NCBI GenBank assembly: GCA_963825565.1
Contig: CAWGTW010000019.1
Location: 33,275 to 97,274 of the forward strand
DNA: 64,000 nt
From: JBFGCT01 sp963825565
GTDB lineage: Bacteria; Actinomycetota; Acidimicrobiia; Acidimicrobiales; Ilumatobacteraceae
Direction: 5' to 3'
Shown: positions 1 through 7,666 of the stretch, in pieces
How the letters are laid out: every line of letters starts with the position of its first letter
Numbering within the stretch: position 1 is the first letter of the stretch
The notes under the pieces: model-generated
What the model was told of the DNA's origin: nothing
Database searches by the model: none
Seen by the model: the letters and a program-made list of their open reading frames with translations, nothing else
Program-made: the position numbers and the translations under genes

Positions 1-486
1 CAGCAGCGCGATCAGCGGCGCTCCGGCGAGCAGGGCGATCGCCCACGACGTCTCGAAGACCCCGATCGCCCGGGCGCGCCACCGGTAGTCGACCCGATGG
101 CTGATCCACGCGTGCCCGGCGACGGTGAAGTTGGCGACCCCGGTGATCAGCACGACGAACGACAGGGCGAACGTGGCGATCGTCCCCCCGAGAGCGATCA
201 CCGCCGACATCGACACCGCTCCGAGCCCGGCGACCATGATGACCCGCTCGTGGCCGCGGTCGAGGCGGCGCCCGGAGACGATCGTCGACAGCCCGGCGAA
301 CTCGCCGAGCCCGATCGCCGTCGTGAGCTGGGTCGTCGTCGCGCCGAACGCCGCTTCGAGCGTCGGCAGGAACGGTGGGATCCACCGCAGCGCCGTGTTC
401 GCCACCGCCTTGGTCGCGGTCAGCTTGGCCAGGGTCGTTCGGTCGATGCCGTCGGGTGGCCGGTCGCCGGCCCCTCCCGCGCTCAC
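1..486 (-). CDS. MFS transporter, N-terminal part (runs off the window edge)
   Basis: On the minus strand an open frame runs from a GTG at 486 through position 1 without a stop, giving the first 162 residues. The sequence has alternating hydrophobic stretches and, around residues 50-70, a loop ending G-R-R-L-D-R-G-H-E-R, which matches the cytoplasmic loop 2-3 signature of major facilitator transporters. The N-terminus contains PPFLPTLEAAFGATTTQLT, typical of the first helix of MFS permeases. The substrate cannot be inferred. It lies 43 bp downstream of the small membrane-protein gene and probably shares its transcript. The remaining helices are outside the window. Confidence 0.7.
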   Translation of the reverse strand, partial: MSAGGAGDRPPDGIDRTTLAKLTATKAVANTALRWIPPFLPTLEAAFGATTTQLTTAIGLGEFAGLSTIVSGRRLDRGHERVIMVAGLGAVSMSAVIALGGTIATFALSFVVLITGVANFTVAGHAWISHRVDYRWRARAIGVFETSWAIALLAGAPLIALL

Positions 487-529
487 GTGCGACGAGTCCG
501 TCCGGTGCGATCGTCGACGCCGGCCAAGT

Positions 530-829
530 TCAGCTGCTGATGCGCGGATCGGAGATGGTGACGGTGAACCCGAAGAAGGAACAGTCGGTCTCGGAGACGG
601 TGACGCCGGTGCCGGCGATCTCGAAGCTGTCCCGCACCGCGTTCGCGCAGTCCTGCAGTGACGTCCGCTGCGACCACACGGCGAACGCCAGCAACCCGAG
701 CACCGCCGCGACGGCCACTTTCTGGACGATCGTCTTCATCAACCACATCGAGGCGATCGCACCGACGACGAAGACGACGACGACGGCAGCGGCGATGTTG
801 CGGGCGGTGTCGAGCGTGAGAGCGAGCAC
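530..829 (-). CDS. Small membrane protein of unknown function (99 aa)
   Basis: Two hydrophobic segments, about residues 10-30 and 36-52, are followed by a polar C-terminal half with two cysteines (Cys60 and Cys82 or close by) that would sit on one side of the membrane. No family is recognised. The start is a GTG at 829, six bases after a TAAGGT hexamer, so the transcript is probably leaderless. It is followed by the MFS transporter gene on the same strand. Several longer frames cross the locus on both strands, but only this one reads as a coherent membrane protein. Confidence 0.55.
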   Translation of the reverse strand: MLALTLDTARNIAAAVVVVFVVGAIASMWLMKTIVQKVAVAAVLGLLAFAVWSQRTSLQDCANAVRDSFEIAGTGVTVSETDCSFFGFTVTISDPRISS

Positions 830-835
830 GCCGGC

Positions 836-841
836 ACCTTA
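836..841 (-). promoter_or_regulatory. Putative -10 box (TAAGGT) for the small membrane protein
   Basis: TAAGGT on the minus strand lies 6 bases before the GTG start at 829, with no ribosome binding site between; consistent with a leaderless transcript. Confidence 0.4.
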
Positions 842-890
842 GATGCCGTGCGGATCGGGTCGAGGCCGATCCCGGCCGTGCCCACGTCGA

Positions 891-896
891 TACGCT
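891..896 (+). promoter_or_regulatory. Putative -10 box (TACGCT) for the DUF3151 gene
   Basis: TACGCT ends 7 bases before the GTG start at 904; no Shine-Dalgarno is present. Confidence 0.4.
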
Positions 897-903
897 GCGG
901 GGC

Positions 904-1338
904 GTGACCGACCAACCGATCCACATGTCGTCAGGTCTGCCATCGACCGTCCTGCCCGCGCCGGATCCCGCCGATGCCGATGGCCTGCGGGCGGCGATGG
1001 CGCGGCCTGCGGCCGAACGGAGGGCGGCCGTCGCCGAGGTGGTCGTCGCGTCCCCTCGCTTCCTCGACGGCTGGGCGGCGCTCGGCGACCTCGGTCGCGA
1101 CGCGGTCGAGCGGTACGCCGCGTATCGCGTCGGCTACCACCGCGGACTGGACGCGCTGCGGGCCAACGGCTGGCGCGGCTCGGGGTATGTGCGCTGGTCC
1201 GAGCCGACCAATCGCGGGTTCCTGCGCTCGCTGCGAGGGCTTGGCGCCGTGGCGGCCGAGATCGGCGAAGCCGACGAGGCCGAGCGTTGCTCGACGTTCC
1301 TGCTCCAGCTCGATCCGAGTGGGATCCCCGACGGCTGA
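904..1338 (+). CDS. DUF3151 family protein
   Basis: This 144-residue soluble protein matches my memory of the actinobacterial DUF3151 family. The diagnostic block is YHRGLDALRANGWRGSGYV near residues 78-96, followed by W-S-E-P-T-N-R-G-F-L-R-S-L and a C-terminal I-G-E-x-D-E-x-E-R-C. The family has no established biochemical role. Start chosen at GTG 904 because it directly follows a promoter-like hexamer; the frame from 974 is out of phase. mobA follows 12 bp downstream and is probably co-transcribed. Confidence 0.75.
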   Translation: MTDQPIHMSSGLPSTVLPAPDPADADGLRAAMARPAAERRAAVAEVVVASPRFLDGWAALGDLGRDAVERYAAYRVGYHRGLDALRANGWRGSGYVRWSEPTNRGFLRSLRGLGAVAAEIGEADEAERCSTFLLQLDPSGIPDG

Positions 1339-1350
1339 CGTGGACGGATC

Positions 1351-1908
1351 GTGACCGGTGAAGCGCCGAGCGGGGCCGTCCTGACCGGGGGCGGTAGCCG
1401 CCGGATGGGTGCGATCAAGGCCCTCGTCGAGGTCGACGGCAGGCCGATGGCGCGCCGGGTCGCCGACGCGCTGCTCGCCGCGGGCTGCTCCGGGGTCACG
1501 CTGATCGGCGGCGATCCGGTCGAGTTGGCGGTGCTCGGGCTCGCGGTCGTGCCCGATCGCCACCCCGGGTCGGGTCCGCTCGACGGTGTGATCACCGCCA
1601 TCGAAGCGTCGGTCGGCGACGTGGTGATCGCCGCGTGCGATCTGGCGTACCTCACCGGCACCGCGGTCGGTGCGCTCGTCGACGCGGCCGACGCCGACCC
1701 GGCAGCCGACGTGATCGTCGCCCGCACGGCGCGCGTCGAGCCCGCATGCGCGCTCTGGCGCCAGACCGCGTTGCGGACCGCGCAGGCCGCCTTCGGCGAC
1801 GGCGAGCGGGCGGTGCACCGCGTGCTCGACCAGCTGCGGACCATCGAGGTGCGCGTCGCCGACGACGAGCTGCGGAACATCAACGCACCCGGCGATCTCC
1901 CTGGGTAA
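1351..1908 (+). CDS. mobA: Molybdenum cofactor guanylyltransferase (MobA-like)
   Basis: The N-terminus carries the nucleotidyltransferase signature G-G-G-S-R-R-M-G-A-I-K (residues about 13-23) and V-E-V-D-G-R-P-M, which binds the GTP phosphates. V-P-D-R-H-P-G-S-G-P-L-D-G (about 68-80) and the A-A-C-D-L segment (about 95-99) complete the MobA fold. The enzyme would attach GMP to molybdopterin for molybdoenzyme maturation in the cytoplasm. At 185 residues it is close to the usual family length. A second molybdopterin gene, mogA-like, lies at 33667, so the organism probably makes Moco. GTG start. MobA-like NTP transferases of other specificity cannot be excluded. Confidence 0.75.
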   Translation: MTGEAPSGAVLTGGGSRRMGAIKALVEVDGRPMARRVADALLAAGCSGVTLIGGDPVELAVLGLAVVPDRHPGSGPLDGVITAIEASVGDVVIAACDLAYLTGTAVGALVDAADADPAADVIVARTARVEPACALWRQTALRTAQAAFGDGERAVHRVLDQLRTIEVRVADDELRNINAPGDLPG

Positions 1909-1911
1909 CCT
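1906..1911 (+). promoter_or_regulatory. Putative -10 box (TAACCT) for the rhodanese gene
   Basis: TAACCT overlaps the TAA stop of mobA and ends 7 bases before the GTG at 1919. Confidence 0.35.
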
Positions 1912-1918
1912 CGCCGCC

Positions 1919-2227
1919 GTGGCAGTGTCGGAGATCACGGTACGGGAACTCGAAGCGCTCGGTACGGGGGTTCGGCTGATCGACGTCCGCGAGCGAGCCG
2001 AGTGGGAGGCCGGGCACGTGCCGTACGCCGTGCACGTCCCGCTCGGCACGCTGGCGGAGCAGCTCGACCTGTTCGACGGCGCGCCGACCTACGTGATCTG
2101 CCGGTCGGGCGGCCGGAGCGCTCACGCCTGCCAGTTCGCCGCGGCGAACGGGTACGACGCGGTCAACGTGACCGGTGGGATGCTCGCCTGGTTGGGTGCG
2201 GGGTTCGACGCGATCGCGGGCGCCTGA
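1919..2227 (+). CDS. Single-domain rhodanese-like sulfurtransferase
   Basis: A 102-residue protein that is one rhodanese domain. It has the CH2A-type motif R-L-I-D-V-R-E-R-A-E-W-E-x-G-H-V-P near residues 19-35. The active-site loop C-R-S-G-G-R-S sits near residue 61, with cysteine ready to carry a persulfide. The C-terminal N-V-T-G-G-M-L-A-W is the usual CH2B-like end. Such proteins move sulfur or sense redox state; the partner is not evident. The rnd start codon follows 2 bp after its stop, so the two are translated together. Confidence 0.85.
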   Translation: MAVSEITVRELEALGTGVRLIDVRERAEWEAGHVPYAVHVPLGTLAEQLDLFDGAPTYVICRSGGRSAHACQFAAANGYDAVNVTGGMLAWLGAGFDAIAGA

Positions 2228-2229
2228 CC

Positions 2230-3411
2230 GTGACCGACGTCCGGCCCGGCGTCATCGACTACCGCTGGGTCGACGACCAGGCCCAGCTCGACGAGATCGC
2301 CGCCACCCTCACCGGCGTACCGCGGTACGCGCTCGACACCGAATTCCATCGCGAGCGGACGTACTACCCGCGCCTGGCCCTCGTCCAGATCGCCTGGGAG
2401 GCCCCGTCGGGTCAGGAACTGGTGCTGATCGACCCGCTCGCCGTCGACATCGGCAGCTTGGGGACCGTGTTCGAGTCCGAGGCCTGCTGCGTCTTCCACG
2501 CCGCCCAGCAGGATCTCGACGTGCTCACCCACGCGGTCGGTTCCGTCCCCCGGCGGATGGTCGACACGCAGATCGCCGCCGGATTCGTCGGGTACGGGAC
2601 GCCGTCGCTCGTCTCGCTCCTGCAGGGCGAGATCGGCATCACGCCGGCCAAGGGCGACCGCCTGACCGACTGGTTGCGGCGCCCGCTCAGCGACTCCCAG
2701 CGGCAGTACGCCGCCGCCGACGTCGAGTACCTCCTCCCGGTGTTCGATCGTCTCGTCGAACAGTTGAGCGAACTCGACCGCGTGGAGTGGGCCGAGGAAG
2801 CCTGCCGAGAGCTCCAGCAACGTCCTGTCAGCGGGGCCGATCCCGACGCGGCGTGGCTGCGCCTCAAGGATGCCCGCGCGCTGCGGCCGAGGGGCCGCGC
2901 CGTCGCCCAGGCCGTGGCCGCATGGCGCGAGCGCCGCGCGATGCGGACCGACGTACCGGTCCGCCAGGTGCTTCCCGATCTGGCGATCCTGGGGATCGCG
3001 CAGCGGGCGCCCTCGTCGCCGAAGGAGCTGGCCCAGGCGCGCGGCGTCGACGAACGGCACTCCCGGGGGGCGATCGCCGAGGAGATCCTCGAGGCGGTGC
3101 GCGTCGGGCGGACGGCCGAGCCACCGGTGGCCCCGCCGTCCAACGACGACCTCGACCGCAAGCTGCGGCCGGCGATCACGTTGATCTCCGCCTGGGTCGG
3201 TCAGCTCGCCCGCGACGAGCGGATCGACACGGCGCTGTTGGCCACCCGATCGGACATCGTCGCGTTCCTGCGCGGCGATCGAGACGCCAGGCTGGGCTCG
3301 GGATGGCGCGCCCAACTGGTCGGCGAGGGCATCCGGGGCCTGGTCGGAGGCACCGCCGGTCTGACGTTCGACGGTGAGGGCCGGCTCCGGCTGATCGCGG
3401 TCGGCCCCTGA
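2230..3411 (+). CDS. rnd: Ribonuclease D (3'-5' exoribonuclease)
   Basis: A 393-residue protein with a DEDD-family exonuclease domain followed by an HRDC region. The metal ligands are visible: D-T-E-F-H-R-E-R-T-Y-Y-P (Exo I), H-A-A-Q-Q-D-L-D-V-L (Exo II) and Y-A-A-A-D-V-E-Y-L (Exo III), within the first 190 residues. RNase D trims tRNA and other structured RNA 3' ends. The frame stays open upstream to 2002, but homology begins at GTG 2230, just after the rhodanese stop. The C-terminal half carries helical HRDC-like sequence around residues 215-290. Confidence 0.9.
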   Translation: MTDVRPGVIDYRWVDDQAQLDEIAATLTGVPRYALDTEFHRERTYYPRLALVQIAWEAPSGQELVLIDPLAVDIGSLGTVFESEACCVFHAAQQDLDVLTHAVGSVPRRMVDTQIAAGFVGYGTPSLVSLLQGEIGITPAKGDRLTDWLRRPLSDSQRQYAAADVEYLLPVFDRLVEQLSELDRVEWAEEACRELQQRPVSGADPDAAWLRLKDARALRPRGRAVAQAVAAWRERRAMRTDVPVRQVLPDLAILGIAQRAPSSPKELAQARGVDERHSRGAIAEEILEAVRVGRTAEPPVAPPSNDDLDRKLRPAITLISAWVGQLARDERIDTALLATRSDIVAFLRGDRDARLGSGWRAQLVGEGIRGLVGGTAGLTFDGEGRLRLIAVGP

Positions 3412-3443
3412 TGGGCGATCCGCGATATCACGGGGTCGGCCGG

Positions 3444-3449
3444 TACAAT
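3444..3449 (+). promoter_or_regulatory. Putative -10 box (TACAAT) with leaderless mini-ORF
   Basis: TACAAT, a near-consensus -10, ends 8 bases before an ATG at 3458 that opens a four-codon ORF. Confidence 0.5.
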
Positions 3450-3457
3450 CGACCTCA

Positions 3458-3472
3458 ATGTCAGCTGTCTAG
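3458..3472 (+). CDS. Leaderless four-codon upstream ORF (MSAV)
   Basis: ATG-TCA-GCT-GTC-TAG follows the TACAAT box at leaderless spacing and ends 15 bp before the GTG of the next gene. A G-rich Shine-Dalgarno (GGGAG) lies between. It may couple or time initiation of the downstream gene; translation is inferred only. Confidence 0.3.
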   Translation: MSAV

Positions 3473-3487
3473 TGTGGGAGCCCTGTC

Positions 3488-3682
3488 GTGAAGAAGGGTC
3501 GTCATCGCCGTTTCGAAGAGGCGAGAAAACTCAAGCAGTCCGGTCCGGGAGCGTTCGACCTGGGGCTTGGCGACCGTCCGCCGGAACCGGACAGCGCCGA
3601 CGACGGTGAGGACCAGTACGCCGCGCTCGCCGAGAAGTACGGCGTCACGTTCGACGACGACGACGAGCCCGCCGACGACTGA
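3488..3682 (+). CDS. Small charged protein of unknown function (64 aa)
   Basis: The protein begins with a basic segment (M-K-K-G-R-H-R-R-F-E-E-A-R-K-L-K) and ends in an acidic tail (D-D-D-D-E-P-A-D-D). The centre has D-Q-Y-A-A-L-A-E-K-Y-G-V. It has no membrane segment or cysteine. I do not recognise a family. It has its own promoter-like box and a GGGAG ribosome binding site at 3476-3480, so it is more likely a real gene than a chance frame. The basic head with acidic tail suggests nucleic-acid or ribosome association, which is only a guess. Confidence 0.55.
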   Translation: MKKGRHRRFEEARKLKQSGPGAFDLGLGDRPPEPDSADDGEDQYAALAEKYGVTFDDDDEPADD

Positions 3683-3712
3683 TCCCGCTCGGAGGTCGAC
3701 GCGCCGGCCTCC

Positions 3713-4453
3713 TCAGCGCCCGACGAACACCGGGTGGGGCAGCGGCGTCCATCCCGGGCGCTCCAGCTGCTCGACCATCAACTCGTAGATCGGCACGCCG
3801 ATCAGCCGCACGATCTCGTCGCGCGCCGAGCGGTACAGCGGCTCGGACCCGACGAACGCGTCGGATGACTCCGTGCACCACCACGCGAAGTCGTCACCGC
3901 CAGGTCCCCAGTCCCGGCGCTTCCACTCCCGCAGCCGGGAGGTGAGGTGGCCGACCTCGTCGGTGGAGTGTTCGAGCCGGATCGGCACCTGCCAGCACAC
4001 CTCCGGCTTCCAATCGAGCGGAGGTTCGCCGGCGGCGAGCGCGGCGATGTGCAGGGCGCAGCCGACGCCGCCCTCGAACCCCGGTCGGTTGAGGAAGATG
4101 CAGGCGCCGTCGACCAGCCGGGTGACCGTCGTCGGGTTGCCCTCGTCGTCGGGATCACCGTCGGCGAGGTAGCCCTTGCGCGCCGCCTTGCGGTGGAACT
4201 GCATGTGCTCGGGGCGGATCCGGTCGAAGTGCCGCCGAACGACGGCGACGTCGCCTGCGTCCGAGAAGTGGGCGCCGAAGCTGCAGCACCCCTGGGCGAG
4301 CTCGGGCGCCGGCTCGTCGAGGATTCCCTGGCACCCGCAGCCGTAGATGCACGTGTAGGCGGAACGCAGGAACGTCGCGTCGAACAACCAGGTTCGGTGC
4401 TCGTCGGGATCCTCGAAGCTGATCCACTCGTGCACGTCGTCCGGTCCGCTCAC
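3713..4453 (-). CDS. Conserved actinobacterial cysteine-rich protein of unknown function
   Basis: This 246-residue soluble protein contains C-I-Y-G-C-G-C-Q-G near residue 31 and G-C-C-S-F-G-A-H-F near 52. It also has an A-C-I-F-L-N-R-P-G-F block and a late W-W-C-T-E. The clustered cysteines suggest metal binding. Similar proteins are, from memory, widespread in actinobacteria and uncharacterised. The frame extends upstream to 4627, but homology-like sequence begins at GTG 4453 (S-G-P-D-D-V-H-E-W). That start sits 8 bases after a TAGCTT box and avoids overlap with alaS. It is divergent from alaS. Confidence 0.65.
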   Translation of the reverse strand: MSGPDDVHEWISFEDPDEHRTWLFDATFLRSAYTCIYGCGCQGILDEPAPELAQGCCSFGAHFSDAGDVAVVRRHFDRIRPEHMQFHRKAARKGYLADGDPDDEGNPTTVTRLVDGACIFLNRPGFEGGVGCALHIAALAAGEPPLDWKPEVCWQVPIRLEHSTDEVGHLTSRLREWKRRDWGPGGDDFAWWCTESSDAFVGSEPLYRSARDEIVRLIGVPIYELMVEQLERPGWTPLPHPVFVGR

Positions 4454-4461
4454 CGGCCCGC

Positions 4462-4467
4462 AAGCTA
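4462..4467 (-). promoter_or_regulatory. Putative -10 box (TAGCTT) for the cysteine-rich protein
   Basis: TAGCTT on the minus strand ends 8 bases before the GTG at 4453. Confidence 0.4.
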
Positions 4468-4549
4468 CCGCGTCGACCCCCCGATCCCCGTGCCGCGTCA
4501 GCCGGTCGGGCACCGGAAATCGCCCGCCCCCGGGCGCGCGCCGCGTCGA

Positions 4550-4555
4550 TAGGCT
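4550..4555 (+). promoter_or_regulatory. Putative -10 box (TAGGCT) for alaS
   Basis: TAGGCT lies 10 bases before the alaS ATG at 4566 with no ribosome binding site between. Confidence 0.4.
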
Positions 4556-4565
4556 CGCCAGGACT

Positions 4566-7193
4566 ATGACGACCTGGATGACGGCCGACCAACTGCGCGA
4601 CTCCTTCCGCGACTTCTTCGCCGCCAAGGATCACTCGGTCGTGCCGTCGGCCAGCCTGATCCCGCACGACCCGACCCTGCTGTTCAACGTCGCCGGCATG
4701 GTCCCGTTCAAGTCGTACTTCGTCGGTGACGAGCAGCCGCCGTTCCAGCGGGCGGTCAGCTCCCAGAAGTGCGCCCGCGCCGGCGGCAAGCACAACGATC
4801 TCGACGATGTCGGGCGCACGAAGCGCCACCTCGTGTTCTTCGAGATGATGGGCAACTTCAGCTTCGGTGACTACTTCAAGGAGCGCGCGATCCCCTGGAG
4901 CTGGGAGTTGGTCACCGGCGATCCGGCGGGCGGCGGCTGGGGATTCGACGGCGACCAGATCTGGGTGACGGTCCACGAGACCGACGACGAGGCCGAGGCG
5001 ATCTGGCACGAACAGGTCGGCGTCCCGATGGAGCGCATCCAGCGACTGGGCGACAAGGACAACTACTGGCAGATGGGCGACACCGGTCCCTGTGGGCCGT
5101 GCAGCGAGCTGCACATCGACCGCGGCCCGAGTTTCGGACCCGACGGCGGCCCGCTCCACGACCCGGCCGGTGACCGGTTCATGGAGTTCTGGAACCTGGT
5201 GTTCATGCAGTTCGACCAGTCGCCCGACGGCGGCCGGACCGCCCTGCCGAAGCCGTCGATCGACACCGGGGCCGGGCTCGAGCGCATCCTCGCCCTGGTC
5301 CAGGGCGTCGACTCGGTGTGGGAGACCGACCTGATGCAGCCGCTGATCGACGAGGCGTGTTCGCTCACCGGGAAGCGGTACCTCGTCGGCGACTACGACG
5401 ACCGCGACAGCTTCGCCATGCGCGTCCTCGCCGAGCACGCCCGGTCCGGGGCGATGCTGGTCAACGACGGGGTGTTCCCGTCCAACGAGGCGCGCGGGTA
5501 CGTGCTGCGCCGGATCATCCGCCGCGCGGTCCGCTACGCCTACCTGCTCGGCACGGACACGCTGGTCATGCCGCGCCTGACCGAGGTGGCGATCGACGTG
5601 ATGGGCAACGCCTACCCCGACATCGTGAAGAACCGTGACTTCGTCGTCAGCGTGATGGCCAAGGAGGAGGAGCGGTTCCGGCACACGCTCAAGAACGGCC
5701 TGTCGATCCTCGACAGCGAGCTGACCCCCGACACGACCGAGCTGTCCGGTTCGACCGCGTTCCTGCTCCACGACACGTACGGTTTCCCGCTCGAGCTGAC
5801 TCAGGAGATCGCCGGCGAGCGCCACGTGGCGGTCGACCTCGACGGCTTCACCGCTGAGATGACCGAGCAGCGGGAGCGGGCGAAGGCGGCGCAGAAGGGC
5901 GGGGCCGACGACGCGCACCTCGACGGCTATCGCGAGATCGTCGAGCAGTTCGGTGTCACCGAGTTCGTCGGCTACGTCGCCTCGACCAGCGAGAGCCGGG
6001 TGCTGGCGGTGCTCGACGGTCCCTCGACCGACGGCGAGGCGACGGTCGAGGTCTTCCTCGACCGGACACCGTTCTACGCCGAGTCCGGAGGCCAGATCGG
6101 CGACACCGGCACGATCACGACCGAGACCGGCACCGTCGAGGTGCTCGACACCACGTTTGCGCTGCCCAACCTGCGCCGGCACACCGGTCGGGTCGTCGAC
6201 GGGACGGTGCAGACCGGTCAGGCGGCGACCGCGGCGATCGATGTCGGGCGGCGCGACGCGATCCGCCGCAACCACACCGGCACGCACCTGCTCCACCACG
6301 CGCTGCGCCAGGTGCTCGGCGAGCACGTCAAGCAGGCCGGTTCGTGGGTCGGTCCCGATCGGTTGCGCTTCGACTTCTCGCACTACGACGCGGTCAGCGC
6401 CGATCAGATCACCGAGATCGAGCGGATCGCCAACCGCGACACCCTCTCCAACTCACCGGTGCGGGCTTTCGAGACGACCAAGGACGAAGCGGAGTCGCTC
6501 GGCGCGATCGCGTTCTTCGGCGACAAGTACGGCGACATCGTGCGCGTCCTCGAAGCGGGTCCGTCGATCGAGTTGTGCGGGGGCACCCACGTCCGGGCGA
6601 CCGGCGACATCGGCACGATCAAAGTGGTCAGCGAGTCGTCGATCGGCTCGAACCTGCGGCGGATCGAGGCGATCACCGGAGCGGCGAGCGTGGCGCTCCT
6701 GCAGCGCGACGAGCAGATCGTCGCCGACACCGCGCGGCTCGTCGGCACCGGCACCGACGACGTGCTCGACGGCGTGCGGCGCAAGCTGGACGAGATCGAC
6801 CGCCTCAACGACGAGGTCAAGGGGCTGCGCGCCAAGTTGGCGGTCGGCCGGGCGTCGGAGCTGGCGGCGGACGCGGTCGACGGCGCGGTGATCGCCCAGG
6901 TCGACGGGTTGGCACCGGGCGACCTGCGCGAGCTGGCGCTCGCCGTGCGCGCGCAACCCGGCGTGGAGACCGCAGTGCTGATCGGCGTCACGACGACCGG
7001 TGGCGTCGGGTTGGTCGCCGCTCAGGCGCCGGGCGGGGACGAGCCGGCGTCGGTGCTGCTCGCGGCCGCCGCCAAGGCGGTCGGGGGTGGCGGTGGCGGC
7101 AAGGGCGACGTCGCCAGCGCGGGCGGCAAGGACGTGGCCGGCATCCCCGAGGCGCTGCGGCTCGCCGCCGAGGCGGTGAGTGCTCGCTCGTGA
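4566..7193 (+). CDS. alaS: Alanyl-tRNA synthetase
   Basis: An 875-residue class II synthetase that charges tRNA-Ala. The aminoacylation core starts at L-R-D-S-F-R-D-F-F-A near residue 10 and has D-D-V-G-R-T-K-R-H near 79. The editing domain has H-T-G-T-H-L-L-H near residue 568 and the zinc ligand motif C-G-G-T-H near 671. A C-terminal DHHA1-type domain rich in glycine (G-G-G-G-G-G-K) ends the protein. Length and domain order are normal. Its stop overlaps the GTG of ruvX by 4 nt (GTGA), starting the alaS-ruvX-mltG-aroE operon common in actinobacteria. Confidence 0.97.
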   Translation: MTTWMTADQLRDSFRDFFAAKDHSVVPSASLIPHDPTLLFNVAGMVPFKSYFVGDEQPPFQRAVSSQKCARAGGKHNDLDDVGRTKRHLVFFEMMGNFSFGDYFKERAIPWSWELVTGDPAGGGWGFDGDQIWVTVHETDDEAEAIWHEQVGVPMERIQRLGDKDNYWQMGDTGPCGPCSELHIDRGPSFGPDGGPLHDPAGDRFMEFWNLVFMQFDQSPDGGRTALPKPSIDTGAGLERILALVQGVDSVWETDLMQPLIDEACSLTGKRYLVGDYDDRDSFAMRVLAEHARSGAMLVNDGVFPSNEARGYVLRRIIRRAVRYAYLLGTDTLVMPRLTEVAIDVMGNAYPDIVKNRDFVVSVMAKEEERFRHTLKNGLSILDSELTPDTTELSGSTAFLLHDTYGFPLELTQEIAGERHVAVDLDGFTAEMTEQRERAKAAQKGGADDAHLDGYREIVEQFGVTEFVGYVASTSESRVLAVLDGPSTDGEATVEVFLDRTPFYAESGGQIGDTGTITTETGTVEVLDTTFALPNLRRHTGRVVDGTVQTGQAATAAIDVGRRDAIRRNHTGTHLLHHALRQVLGEHVKQAGSWVGPDRLRFDFSHYDAVSADQITEIERIANRDTLSNSPVRAFETTKDEAESLGAIAFFGDKYGDIVRVLEAGPSIELCGGTHVRATGDIGTIKVVSESSIGSNLRRIEAITGAASVALLQRDEQIVADTARLVGTGTDDVLDGVRRKLDEIDRLNDEVKGLRAKLAVGRASELAADAVDGAVIAQVDGLAPGDLRELALAVRAQPGVETAVLIGVTTTGGVGLVAAQAPGGDEPASVLLAAAAKAVGGGGGGKGDVASAGGKDVAGIPEALRLAAEAVSARS

Positions 7194-7666
7194 CCGGAAC
7201 CGGATCGGGTGGGGTGCCCGGCGTCCGCGCCCTCGGCGTCGACCTCGGGTCCAAGCGGGTCGGCATCGCGGTCAGCGACCTGTCGGGCACGATCGCCAGC
7301 GCGTTGACGACCGTGCACCGCTCGAGATCGCGCCGTCACGACCACGCGGAGATCGCCCGGATCGCCCACGACGAGGAGGCCGACGTCGTGGTCGTCGGCC
7401 TGCCGCTGTCGCTCGACGGGTCCCACGGCAAGGCGGCGACAGCTGCCACGGCCGAGGCCCGACAGCTCGCTAGCGTTGTCGGGGTGCCGGTGGAGATGTA
7501 CGACGAACGGTTCACGACGGTCACGGCCGAACGCGGCATGCGCGAGGCGGGCCTCGACGCGCCGGCACGGCGCAAGATCGTCGACAAGGTCGCTGCCGCC
7601 GTGATGCTGCAGTCGTGGCTCGACCATCGTCGCCACACCTGGCCGGCGGGGACGCCGGAACGATGA
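7190..7666 (+). CDS. ruvX: Putative Holliday junction resolvase / pre-16S rRNA nuclease (YqgF family)
   Basis: This 158-residue RNase H-fold protein starts with V-R-A-L-G-V-D-L-G-S-K-R-V-G-I-A-V-S-D, the metal-binding first strand. It has V-V-V-G-L-P-L-S-L-D-G-S in the middle and Y-D-E-R-F-T-T-V-T-A-E at the third site. YqgF homologues process the 5' end of pre-16S rRNA and were earlier proposed as Holliday junction nucleases. GTG start overlaps the alaS stop; the C-terminus overlaps mltG by 4 nt. The open frame reaching back to 6344 is an alaS shadow. Confidence 0.9.
   Translation: MTGTGSGGVPGVRALGVDLGSKRVGIAVSDLSGTIASALTTVHRSRSRRHDHAEIARIAHDEEADVVVVGLPLSLDGSHGKAATAATAEARQLASVVGVPVEMYDERFTTVTAERGMREAGLDAPARRKIVDKVAAAVMLQSWLDHRRHTWPAGTPER

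Noticed and set aside
4155..6383. Long minus-strand frame (742 codons) antisense to alaS
   Set aside because: GC-driven shadow of alaS; rich in Val/Asp/Arg/His with no domain structure.
7615..7662. Upstream ATG of mltG
   Set aside because: It would add 16 residues inside ruvX; ATG 7663 gives the usual ATGA overlap and start.
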